Origin: Alphaproteobacteria bacterium
GTDB lineage: Bacteria; Pseudomonadota; Alphaproteobacteria; RF32; CAG-239
Length of the DNA stretch: 5,588 bases
Assembly: GCA_017964705.1 (NCBI GenBank)
Contig: JAGCRL010000040.1
Location: 1-5,588, forward strand
Reading direction: 5' to 3'
Below are positions 1-5,588 of the stretch, piece by piece; within the stretch, counting starts at the first letter, position 1; every line of letters starts with the position of its first letter. The notes beneath the pieces were generated by a model. It searched no databases. It had not been told where the DNA came from and saw nothing but the letters and a program-made list of their open reading frames with translations. A program made the translations under genes and the position numbers.

Positions 1-993
1 GCTCTTCGGTTGAGAAAAGGCTTCATCATCAATACCTGTAACCACAACCGAAACACGAATACGACCGGACAATGAATCATCATAGCTGGAACCGAAAATA
101 AGTTCGGCGTTGTCATCTAATTCTTCTTTAATAATATTTACAGCTTCATCAATTTCCATTAAGGTAATATCATAACCGCCGGTAAAATTAATCAAGCAAC
201 CTTTTGCTCCTTTTAATGAACAATCATCTAAAATTGGGTTAGAAAGAGCCTGTTCTGCTGCCACGCGAGCACGATCTTCACCTTCAGCCTCACCTGTTCC
301 CATAATAGCTTTACCGCGATCAGCCATAATTTTCTTAACATCGGCAAAATCCAGATTAATCAATCCTGGCATAATCATCAAATCGGTAATAGAGCGCACT
401 CCGTCATAAAGCACTTCATCTGCTTTAACAAAGGCATCTTTTAAGGTTGTATTTTTATCGGCAATCCGAAACAGATTTTGATTAGGAATAACAATAATAC
501 TGTCAACTTCATCAATAAATGTTTCCAATGCATTTTCAGCATTTTCCATTCTCTTTTTGCCTTCAAAAGCAAATGGTTTTGTAACCACGCCGACAGTAAG
601 AATTCCTTTTTCTTTAGCAATTTTAGCTACCACAGGAGCAGCACCTGAACCGGTTCCACCACCCATACCGGCAGTAATAAACACCATATTCGAATCAGAA
701 ATTTCACGTTCTATATCATCTTTTGCTTCTTCTGCTGCAAGCTTACCGATTTCCGGACGTGCACCGGCACCCAATCCTTGTGTGATTTGCAAGCCGAGTT
801 GAATTTTACGGCTGGCTGGAGAAAGGGCTAATGCCTGAGCATCGGTATTAGCAACCACAAAATCGACTCCTTCGAGTTTTTTGCTCATCATATTACTGAT
901 GGCATTACCGCCGCCACCTCCGACACCGATAACGGTTATTCTTGGTTTTAATTGTGTAAAATTGGTATCGCCGACAGCCAGTTTAATTGCCAT
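1..993 (-). CDS. ftsZ: Cell division protein FtsZ (partial, C-terminal end beyond left edge)
   Basis: FtsZ is the tubulin-like GTPase that polymerises into the cytoplasmic Z ring and recruits the divisome. The frame is open without a stop for 331 codons and runs off the left edge. Seen in the translation: the nucleotide-binding glycine loop GVGGGGGNA (about residues 23-31), NTDAQAL, the tubulin signature GGGTGSG (111-117), [14 protein letters not shown], the T7 catalytic loop NLDFAD (213-218; D215 is the likely GTP-hydrolysis aspartate) and FTGGYDITL. The GTPase and C-terminal core domains are essentially complete, ending at VVTGID. What is cut off is the disordered linker and the conserved C-terminal peptide that binds FtsA. 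The ATG at 993 is supported by a GGAGA ribosome site 6 nt upstream and by the usual short N-terminal tail before LKPRIT. It is the last gene of the block and is separated from ftsA by 124 nt. Identity is certain; the total length is unknown. Confidence 0.98.
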   Translation of the reverse strand, partial: MAIKLAVGDTNFTQLKPRITVIGVGGGGGNAISNMMSKKLEGVDFVVANTDAQALALSPASRKIQLGLQITQGLGAGARPEIGKLAAEEAKDDIEREISDSNMVFITAGMGGGTGSGAAPVVAKIAKEKGILTVGVVTKPFAFEGKKRMENAENALETFIDEVDSIIVIPNQNLFRIADKNTTLKDAFVKADEVLYDGVRSITDLMIMPGLINLDFADVKKIMADRGKAIMGTGEAEGEDRARVAAEQALSNPILDDCSLKGAKGCLINFTGGYDITLMEIDEAVNIIKEELDDNAELIFGSSYDDSLSGRIRVSVVVTGIDDEAFSQPKS

Positions 994-999
994 ATTATT

Positions 1000-1004
1000 T
1001 CTCC
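1000..1004 (-). promoter_or_regulatory. Shine-Dalgarno site of ftsZ
   Basis: On the minus strand the bases read GGAGA, followed by six nucleotides (AATAAT) and the ATG at 993. This fixes the ftsZ start and suggests efficient, independent translation initiation, as expected for the most abundant protein of the set. Confidence 0.8.
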
Positions 1005-1032
1005 ATAAAAAATCTAAATTTATTTTAGCAAC

Positions 1033-1062
1033 ATTATAGCTTTAAATAGATTAAGTTTTCGT
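1033..1062 (-). promoter_or_regulatory. Candidate ftsZ promoter (perfect -10, weak -35)
   Basis: The minus strand carries a perfect TATAAT at 1038-1033. The only -35 candidate at an acceptable distance is ACGAAA (1062-1057, 18-nt spacer), which matches TTGACA at three of six positions. A start site near 1026 would give a leader of about 33 nt ending in the ftsZ ribosome site. A dedicated ftsZ promoter would fit the known habit of ftsZ having promoters besides the operon read-through. In an AT-rich spacer a TATAAT can arise by chance, so this is inference. Confidence 0.4.
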
Positions 1063-1117
1063 TACTAACAAATAGGATTTTAAACAATTCCCCAATTTTT
1101 TTAATATGTCAAAGACT

Positions 1118-2368
1118 TTAACAAGTTTTTTTAAATAATTCTAAAATTTTTGCAAAAACACCTGTTGAAGAAGTGCTCACATTAACTTTTTTAACAATTT
1201 TGCGTTCCATATTGTTCACTGCAAACAAAAGCAACCCCAAAGCTGTAGAAAATGTTGGGTTATGTAGCACCTGAGGAATATTTTCAATGTTACGCGGCCG
1301 TCCGATTCGCACTTGTTTATCAAGCACCATACTGGCAACTTCGCGCATACCCGGCAATTGTGAAGCCCCGCCGGTCAATACAACTCGATGAGAAACCGTA
1401 TTTTTATACCCTGCTTCGTCCAACTTACGTCCGACAATTTCAAAGATCTCTTCCACACGCGGAGAAATAATATTAATCAAATCCGAGCGGAAAATTTGCT
1501 TAATACTGCTATCATCTTCCTCACCTACCGGATAAACATTAATAATTTCGCGCTCATCCTGGCTAATCAGAAAAGCACATCCGTGACGATTTTTAATTTC
1601 TTCCGCATAATTAAACGAGGTCGTTAGCCCTAAAGCTATATCATTTGTAACATTAACACCACCCACCGGAATTGATGAAAAATATACTGGGTGTCCGTTC
1701 TTAAAACTGGCAATGCTTGTTGTTCCGCCACCAATATCAATAATTGTTGCGCCAAGTTCACGTTCATCATCAACCAAACACGCCAATCCGGAAGCATATG
1801 CGGAAAATGCCCTCATATCGATATCCAAATGTGAACTTTCCACCACTGTCATTAAATTTTTATACATTGAACGAGGGTAAAGTCCGAGCAAAATATCAAC
1901 ACTCAGATTATCACCGTAAATATTAATCGGATTCTTAACTTCTTCGTTGTTGTCAACATGATATCCCATCGTCAAAAAGTGAATCGGCTCATTTCCTTCC
2001 ACATTCACTTTCATCAACCCTTTATCGGTTACTTTTTTAACATCTTCATCACTAACCGGCCGATTTTTATGAAGCGAAACAGTAGAACTGCGAATAACGC
2101 TACGTGTTTTTTCACCCGAAACATTAACCACCACATTGGTAATACGCTCGTTTGCCATTTGCTCAGCAGCTTCTACAGCATTACACACTGCAATGGTTGC
2201 CTGATTAATATCAACAACCACACCGTTTTTAATTCCTTTTGATGCGTTATATCCATATCCCAAAATTGAAACTTTTTTATCTTTAACTCTGGCGATAATA
2301 CAACAAACCTTAGATGTACCGATATCCAAAGCTGCAATAACTGGCGATCTGTTAAAAGAACGGTTCAT
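1118..2368 (-). CDS. ftsA: Cell division protein FtsA
   Basis: FtsA is an actin-like ATPase that anchors FtsZ filaments to the inner face of the membrane and helps activate septal wall synthesis. With the ATG start chosen here it has 416 residues, close to the usual length of about 420. Visible parts: phosphate-1 motif ALDIGTSK (about 13-20), the FtsA-specific 1C subdomain (about 80-160, from VVVNVSGEKTRS on), phosphate-2 motif IIDIGGGTTS (about 209-218), adenosine motif VVLTGGASQLPGM (about 329-341), and a C-terminal amphipathic helix (about 403-416, AKILELFKK) matching the membrane-targeting sequence. The last residue is a cysteine. A GTG two codons upstream (2374-2372) would also open the frame. 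It lies inside the GAGGTG ribosome site, so the ATG at 2368 is the better start. The gene follows ftsQ by 14 nt and was probably co-transcribed with it. Confidence 0.97.
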   Translation of the reverse strand: MNRSFNRSPVIAALDIGTSKVCCIIARVKDKKVSILGYGYNASKGIKNGVVVDINQATIAVCNAVEAAEQMANERITNVVVNVSGEKTRSVIRSSTVSLHKNRPVSDEDVKKVTDKGLMKVNVEGNEPIHFLTMGYHVDNNEEVKNPINIYGDNLSVDILLGLYPRSMYKNLMTVVESSHLDIDMRAFSAYASGLACLVDDERELGATIIDIGGGTTSIASFKNGHPVYFSSIPVGGVNVTNDIALGLTTSFNYAEEIKNRHGCAFLISQDEREIINVYPVGEEDDSSIKQIFRSDLINIISPRVEEIFEIVGRKLDEAGYKNTVSHRVVLTGGASQLPGMREVASMVLDKQVRIGRPRNIENIPQVLHNPTFSTALGLLLFAVNNMERKIVKKVNVSTSSTGVFAKILELFKKTC

Positions 2369-2371
2369 TTT

Positions 2372-2377
2372 CACCTC
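2372..2377 (-). promoter_or_regulatory. Shine-Dalgarno site of ftsA, overlapping an alternative GTG
   Basis: The minus strand reads GAGGTG, then AAA, then ATG (2368). GAGG sits 5 nt from that ATG, a workable spacing. Starting at the GTG instead would leave no separate ribosome site, because the GTG is part of the motif. This decides the ftsA start in favour of the ATG. Confidence 0.65.
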
Positions 2378-2382
2378 ATCAT

Positions 2383-3225
2383 TTATCTTTTGAACATTAA
2401 ATCTTCAACAGACTTATCAATGTCAACTATTATTCTATTTGGGTATCGTACATCAAAGGAAGTTAATTTACGCTTAAAAATTCCGCGTCTTTTGTTTAAT
2501 AATGCAATTTTTTTATAAGCTTCTGCAAAATTTTTCTCAGGTAATTTAACTACAATACCATTTCCCGGATGATCAAAAATCAAATTCCACCGTCTTCCTG
2601 AGATAAAAACAGCAGCTTTAACACGTTTATAAAGCTCTTCTTCGCTTTTAAGAACTTCCAACAACTTAGCCAAATGATTCGGTGCATCTTCACCGGCCAA
2701 AAGCAAAATCGGTGCATCCGGCTCATAATCTTCCACTTCAATAACATTTCCTTCATCGTCAACCGGGTAATATCTGCCTTCATATTGCCAAATAGCGCTC
2801 ACATGCCGTTCTTCAATATTAACCAAAATATTATTCGGGAAAAAGCTACGCTTAACCACACAATGTTTAACCCATGTCAATTGTTCAATTTTACTCTGCA
2901 GTTGTGCGATATCGATACCTAAAATACTCTCATTATCCGAAAGATTTAGCGCCTCAATTAATTCATCATACGAAGTACGTTGATTTCCTTCAACAATAAT
3001 ATCTTCCACATACAATCCATATTGTGCCGAAATTTTATAAACAGATTGCATAAATCGATGAAAATGTTCCGAAAAAACATTATCTCTGATAGTAATAGCC
3101 GTCAAACAAAGAGATAACACCAACAAAAAAGCTCCCACAAAACCAACAACCCGATACCCTATTTCATGTTCTGGATAAACTGAAGCTTCTTGCATATTCA
3201 ACTGTTTAGACGATACAACTGCCAT
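2383..3225 (-). CDS. ftsQ: Cell division protein FtsQ (DivIB family, POTRA domain)
   Basis: FtsQ is a bitopic inner-membrane divisome scaffold that binds FtsB and FtsL and links the cytoplasmic ring to the septal synthase FtsW-FtsI. The 280-residue product shows a short cytoplasmic tail (1-25), one transmembrane segment (about 26-46, VVGFVGAFLLVLSLCL), a periplasmic linker, and a POTRA domain (about 72-141, from LYVEDIIVEGNQRT to VNIEER, with the typical LTWVKHCVVKRSFP-like strand-turn). A beta domain follows (about 142-268, containing the ALWQ-like AIWQYEGRYYPVDDEGNVI and ending in FDVRYPNRIIVDI). The ATG at 3225 lies 6 nt after the murB stop and has no recognisable Shine-Dalgarno (upstream reads AAAGTATT). 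Translation probably depends on ribosomes finishing murB. An internal ATG at 3195 also lacks a ribosome site and would only shorten the cytoplasmic tail. Sequence conservation in this family is low; the identification rests on domain layout plus position before ftsA. Confidence 0.93.
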   Translation of the reverse strand: MAVVSSKQLNMQEASVYPEHEIGYRVVGFVGAFLLVLSLCLTAITIRDNVFSEHFHRFMQSVYKISAQYGLYVEDIIVEGNQRTSYDELIEALNLSDNESILGIDIAQLQSKIEQLTWVKHCVVKRSFFPNNILVNIEERHVSAIWQYEGRYYPVDDEGNVIEVEDYEPDAPILLLAGEDAPNHLAKLLEVLKSEEELYKRVKAAVFISGRRWNLIFDHPGNGIVVKLPEKNFAEAYKKIALLNKRRGIFKRKLTSFDVRYPNRIIVDIDKSVEDLMFKR

Positions 3226-3231
3226 AATACT

Positions 3232-4158
3232 TTATTTTTTCACTCCCATGCGACGAATTTCCCATTCCAACGTAATTGCTGTTTTTTCTTTTACTTTTTC
3301 AATAATTAATTCACCCAATTTTTCGATATCATCAGCAGTAGCATTCCCGGTATTAATCAAAAAATTACAATGCATATCAGAAACCTCTGCCCCACCAACT
3401 TTCAAACCGCGACAACCAGCTTCATCAATCAATTTCCATGCCGCCAGACCATCCGGATTCTTAAATGTCGAGCCGCCTGTTTTCTTATTAATAGGCTGTC
3501 TCAAACGCCGATATTCCGCCTGTTCTTCCATAACTTTTTTGATATTTTCAGCCGTAGAAATAATTCCCTTAAATGTGACATCAAGAATAATCCAGCTTTC
3601 CGGAAACAAACTGTTTCGATAAGAAAAATTAAAATCGCCGGCCTCAACTTCATAAATTTCGCCCCATTCATTCATAATATGGGCATTAACAAAAGCATCT
3701 GATACCGCACGACCGAAACAACCGGCATTTGTTCTCAATAATCCGCCGATTCGACCAGGTACAGAGCAAATAAATTCCAGTCCGCCGATTTCATTTGCAA
3801 TTAATTCTTTCTTCAAATCCGCATTACGTAATCCAGCCCCAACGGTTACCTCTAATCCATCAATATGAATTTGCTGAAAAGCCGGTGTATCAAGTTTAAT
3901 TACCACCCCTAAAATTCCGCCGTCACGAATAAGCAAATTGGACCCACCACCGATAACCGTTACCGGTATTTCTTTAGGTTTTAACAGCAAAAAAGTCTTC
4001 AAATCATCATAATCTTCCGGTAAAAACAAAACCTCTGCCGGACCACCCACACCAAACCATGTATATTTTGCCAGCTTTGCATTTTCAATGTATTTACCGC
4101 GTACTTGTGGTAAGCTGTTAATCAAACCTTCTTTATTTCCAAAAATTTTTTTAAACAT
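3232..4158 (-). CDS. murB: UDP-N-acetylenolpyruvoylglucosamine reductase MurB
   Basis: MurB is a cytoplasmic FAD enzyme that uses NADPH to reduce UDP-GlcNAc-enolpyruvate to UDP-MurNAc, the second committed step of peptidoglycan precursor synthesis. The 308-residue protein has the FAD-binding fold first: TWFGVGGPAEV (33-43), VIGGGSNLL (68-76), and the flavin-contacting CSVPGRIGGLLRTNAG (131-146). Then come the catalytic arginine in FSYR (R181), the proton-donor serine in GGSTFKNP (S230), LIDEAGCRG, and the C-terminal glutamate in LEWEIRRMG (E300). Length and the absence of the extra loop of the E. coli enzyme point to the shorter type II form. All three catalytic residues are present, so the enzyme should be active. 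The ATG at 4158 is preceded by a strong AAGGAG at 7 nt. It lies 15 nt after ftsW and 6 nt before ftsQ. In most alphaproteobacteria murG and murC precede it and ddl follows; here they do not. Confidence 0.98.
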   Translation of the reverse strand: MFKKIFGNKEGLINSLPQVRGKYIENAKLAKYTWFGVGGPAEVLFLPEDYDDLKTFLLLKPKEIPVTVIGGGSNLLIRDGGILGVVIKLDTPAFQQIHIDGLEVTVGAGLRNADLKKELIANEIGGLEFICSVPGRIGGLLRTNAGCFGRAVSDAFVNAHIMNEWGEIYEVEAGDFNFSYRNSLFPESWIILDVTFKGIISTAENIKKVMEEQAEYRRLRQPINKKTGGSTFKNPDGLAAWKLIDEAGCRGLKVGGAEVSDMHCNFLINTGNATADDIEKLGELIIEKVKEKTAITLEWEIRRMGVKK

Positions 4159-4165
4159 ATGGCCT

Positions 4166-4171
4166 CTCCTT
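4166..4171 (-). promoter_or_regulatory. Shine-Dalgarno site of murB
   Basis: AAGGAG on the minus strand, 7 nt before the ATG at 4158, fills most of the 15-nt ftsW-murB gap. It is the strongest ribosome site in the window and confirms the murB start. Confidence 0.8.
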
Positions 4172-4173
4172 TC

Positions 4174-5304
4174 CTAACTATCCTTATCTTCCGACAAAGC
4201 GTTTTTACGCGTAATAGCAAGCAACATTCCCATTGAGATGCAGCTGGCCCACATAGAAGAACCGCCATAAGAAATAAAAGGTAAAGTCATTCCTTTTGCC
4301 GGCATCAGCTGCAAAGAAGAACACATATTAACCAAGGATTGTCCTCCCAACGATGCCACCAATCCTGCCGTAGCATACATCTGGAATAAATTCCCCTCTC
4401 GCATAGAAATAACTAATAATCTGGTAACAATCACCATAAAAATAATAACAATAATGCTTGTCAGCCACACTCCATATTCTTCCCCCGCAAGTGAAAAAAT
4501 AAAGTCTGTATGAACATCCGGCAAGCTCATTTTAATCACACCTTCACCTGGGCCACGTCCTAATAGATTTCCATTAGCAAACGCATCCATAGATTTTTGG
4601 ATTTGTGAACCGATTTCATTCTCTGTTGCCAAAAAGCGATCAATACGATCATGCACGTGAGCAAACAAGAAGTATGAACATCCAACGCCAACCACCAAGA
4701 AAACTATCAATATTCCGACCAACCAAAGCGGAATACCGGCTAAAAAGATCTGCACTCCAAATGCAAATGTTATTAATACCGTCATCCCCAAATCCGGTTG
4801 CGCCAAAACAGCCGCCGCCGTTATAGCATATAAGAAAATAGCAATCCACATTCCCGGAATATCATCGGCACTTTTTCTCACATCCAGCAACCAGGCTGTA
4901 AACACAATAAACATCGGCTTTACAAATTCAGAAGGTTGCAAAGAAAATCCGGCAAATTTAATCCACCGCGAAGCACCTTTGGTAGCATCGCCAAACAAAT
5001 AGGTCAGCCCAATACCGGCTAACGCACAGAAAAATCCCAAAATAGCAATTCGCCGAATGGTTCTCAAACTTTGCATAGAAATTCCGATAAGCAAGACTAA
5101 TCCCAAAAAGATAAAGACGCCTTGCTTTTTAACAAACGAAAAATCATCGGCTAAGCGGTCACGATGAGCAGCCGAAGGACTGGCAGAAAGCACCAGCATT
5201 GCGCCGATAAAAATCAAGAGAAGAGTTAAAACAAACGTAACTTTATCAACCGTCCACCACCAGTTTGAAATTTTACTTTTACTATGTCTGGCAAAGAACA
5301 TCAT
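4174..5304 (-). CDS. ftsW: Septal peptidoglycan glycosyltransferase FtsW (SEDS family)
   Basis: FtsW is a polytopic inner-membrane SEDS glycosyltransferase that polymerises lipid II into glycan strands at the septum together with the transpeptidase FtsI. The 376-residue protein has about ten hydrophobic segments, the first near 21-41. Family motifs in order: KGASRWI (109-115), LQPSEFVKP (122-130), QPDLGMT (169-175), and GRGPGEGVIK (249-258). Then the large extracytoplasmic loop region LPDVHTDFIFSLAGEEYG (261-278), whose D267 aligns with the presumed catalytic aspartate of SEDS enzymes, and the signature PAKGMTLPFISYGGSS (335-350). GPGEG plus LPD-x-HTDFIF favours FtsW over RodA and is typical of alphaproteobacteria, as is the dcw context. 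Two ATG codons stand in tandem (5304 and 5301); the first is 10 nt from AGGAG and is preferred. It begins 16 nt after mraY and ends in TAG. murD, usually between mraY and ftsW, is absent. Confidence 0.97.
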   Translation of the reverse strand: MMFFARHSKSKISNWWWTVDKVTFVLTLLLIFIGAMLVLSASPSAAHRDRLADDFSFVKKQGVFIFLGLVLLIGISMQSLRTIRRIAILGFFCALAGIGLTYLFGDATKGASRWIKFAGFSLQPSEFVKPMFIVFTAWLLDVRKSADDIPGMWIAIFLYAITAAAVLAQPDLGMTVLITFAFGVQIFLAGIPLWLVGILIVFLVVGVGCSYFLFAHVHDRIDRFLATENEIGSQIQKSMDAFANGNLLGRGPGEGVIKMSLPDVHTDFIFSLAGEEYGVWLTSIIVIIFMVIVTRLLVISMREGNLFQMYATAGLVASLGGQSLVNMCSSLQLMPAKGMTLPFISYGGSSMWASCISMGMLLAITRKNALSEDKDS

Positions 5305-5314
5305 TTATCCAACT

Positions 5315-5319
5315 CTCCT
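5315..5319 (-). promoter_or_regulatory. Shine-Dalgarno site of ftsW
   Basis: AGGAG (followed by AG) on the minus strand begins one base after the mraY TAA and ends 10 nt before the first ftsW ATG. This supports direct translational hand-over from mraY to ftsW and argues that the junction is real and not an assembly scar. Confidence 0.65.
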
Positions 5320-5320
5320 A

Positions 5321-5588
5321 TTAAATCAACGCCAATAACCCAAGCAAAGAAGCCACCAAAGTAATACCCCAAAAAGTATAAACTACCCGAACCTCACTCC
5401 ATCCGAGTTGTTCAAAATGGTGATGTATCGGTGCCATTTTAAAGAAGCGCTTACCGGTTTTCTTGAAATATGCCACTTGAATAATCACTGAAACTGTTTC
5501 ACAAACCAAAACAATTCCCACAACAGCCAACACAATTTCATGTTTTAAGATAACTGCGATAACACCTAACACTGCACCTAAGGCCAAA
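5321..5588 (-). CDS. mraY: Phospho-MurNAc-pentapeptide transferase MraY (partial, C-terminal end only)
   Basis: MraY is an integral membrane enzyme that moves phospho-MurNAc-pentapeptide from its UDP carrier onto undecaprenyl phosphate, giving lipid I. Only the last 89 residues or so are in the window; the start and the Mg-binding aspartates lie beyond the right edge. The family normally has about 360 residues. Visible: the transmembrane stretch [17 protein letters not shown], then [10 protein letters not shown], the cytoplasmic loop [19 protein letters not shown] with the diagnostic triple histidine (codons at 5417-5425), LGWSEVRVV, and a last membrane helix ending LLGLLALI. The apparent start codon at 5587 is an internal TTG leucine, not a true start. 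The stop is TAA at 5323-5321. It is the most upstream gene seen in the operon and is followed directly by ftsW. Confidence 0.97.
   Translation of the reverse strand, partial: LALGAVLGVIAVILKHEIVLAVVGIVLVCETVSVIIQVAYFKKTGKRFFKMAPIHHHFEQLGWSEVRVVYTFWGITLVASLLGLLALI

Larger units (their letters stand above)
994..1117 (-). other. ftsA-ftsZ intergenic spacer
   Basis: This is the only non-trivial gap between genes in the window. It is very AT-rich and holds the candidate TATAAT promoter and the ftsZ ribosome site. It also contains a perfect TTGACA (1112-1107) just after the ftsA stop, but the hexamers 16 to 18 nt downstream (for example AATTGT) are poor -10 matches. No GC-rich hairpin followed by a T run is seen on the minus strand, so read-through from ftsA into ftsZ is expected. 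I find no GANTC site here. Confidence 0.6.

Noticed and set aside
557..802. An 81-codon plus-strand open frame.
   Set aside because: It lies entirely antisense within the conserved GTPase domain of ftsZ, shows no recognisable motif, and is low-complexity in a way that mirrors the glycine-rich and alanine-rich ftsZ codons.
913..927. FtsZ glycine loop GVGGGGG instead of the GVGGAGG common in alphaproteobacteria.
   Set aside because: The five-glycine version also occurs in other FtsZ proteins, including that of E. coli, so it is ordinary variation.
1042..1054. TTAA-TCTAT-TTAA on the minus strand, resembling a CtrA binding site.
   Set aside because: The CtrA consensus is TTAA-N7-TTAA; here the spacing is 5. 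Such half-sites are frequent by chance in AT-rich spacers.
1082..1101. Plus-strand AAACAATT-CCCC-AATTTTTT, looking like a small hairpin with a T run.
   Set aside because: The stem is only A-T pairs with a C-T mismatch and would be unstable. It also faces the wrong way to terminate ftsA.
1107..1112. Perfect TTGACA -35 box on the minus strand just after the ftsA stop.
   Set aside because: No acceptable -10 hexamer lies 16 to 18 nt downstream, and the good TATAAT is far too distant to pair with it.
1958..2242. A 94-codon plus-strand open frame.
   Set aside because: It is a shadow of ftsA; its composition (many N, I, H, F) is what antisense reading of an AT-rich gene produces.
3248..3622. A 124-codon plus-strand open frame, the longest on that strand.
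   Set aside because: It is fully antisense to murB, which carries intact catalytic motifs in the same stretch. The frame shows no family motif and overlaps another equally unconvincing plus frame at 3370-3702.

Overview
The window is a segment of a division and cell wall (dcw) cluster. All genes lie on the minus strand, so transcription runs from high to low coordinates. In transcription order they are: the 3' end of mraY (cut by the right edge), ftsW, murB, ftsQ, ftsA and the first 331 codons of ftsZ (cut by the left edge). No mobile element, tRNA, rRNA, CRISPR array or foreign-looking gene is visible.

The DNA is visibly AT-rich. The proteins look alphaproteobacterial: FtsZ begins with a short tail leading into [12 protein letters not shown], FtsW carries GPGEG-(V/A)IK-x-x-LPD-x-HTDFIF, and FtsQ has the POTRA plus beta layout and DVRYPNRIIVDI ending seen in that class. 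My best guess is an AT-rich, perhaps host-associated alphaproteobacterium. This rests on protein character alone, without a database search.

Layout: mraY to ftsW has a 16-nt gap, ftsW to murB 15 nt, murB to ftsQ 6 nt, and ftsQ to ftsA 8 to 14 nt depending on the ftsA start. These five genes form a tight co-transcribed block. Only the ftsA-ftsZ junction is open (124 nt), and it holds a TATAAT box and a clear ribosome binding site for ftsZ.

The genes belong to one process. MraY makes lipid I and MurB completes the UDP-MurNAc precursor. FtsW polymerises glycan from lipid II at the septum, FtsQ scaffolds the divisome, and FtsA tethers FtsZ filaments to the membrane. The main oddity is what is missing: murD, murG, murC and ddl, which normally sit between these genes in alphaproteobacteria, are absent from all three junctions. 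I see no undescribed biological system here; this is an ordinary core region with an unusually pruned gene order.
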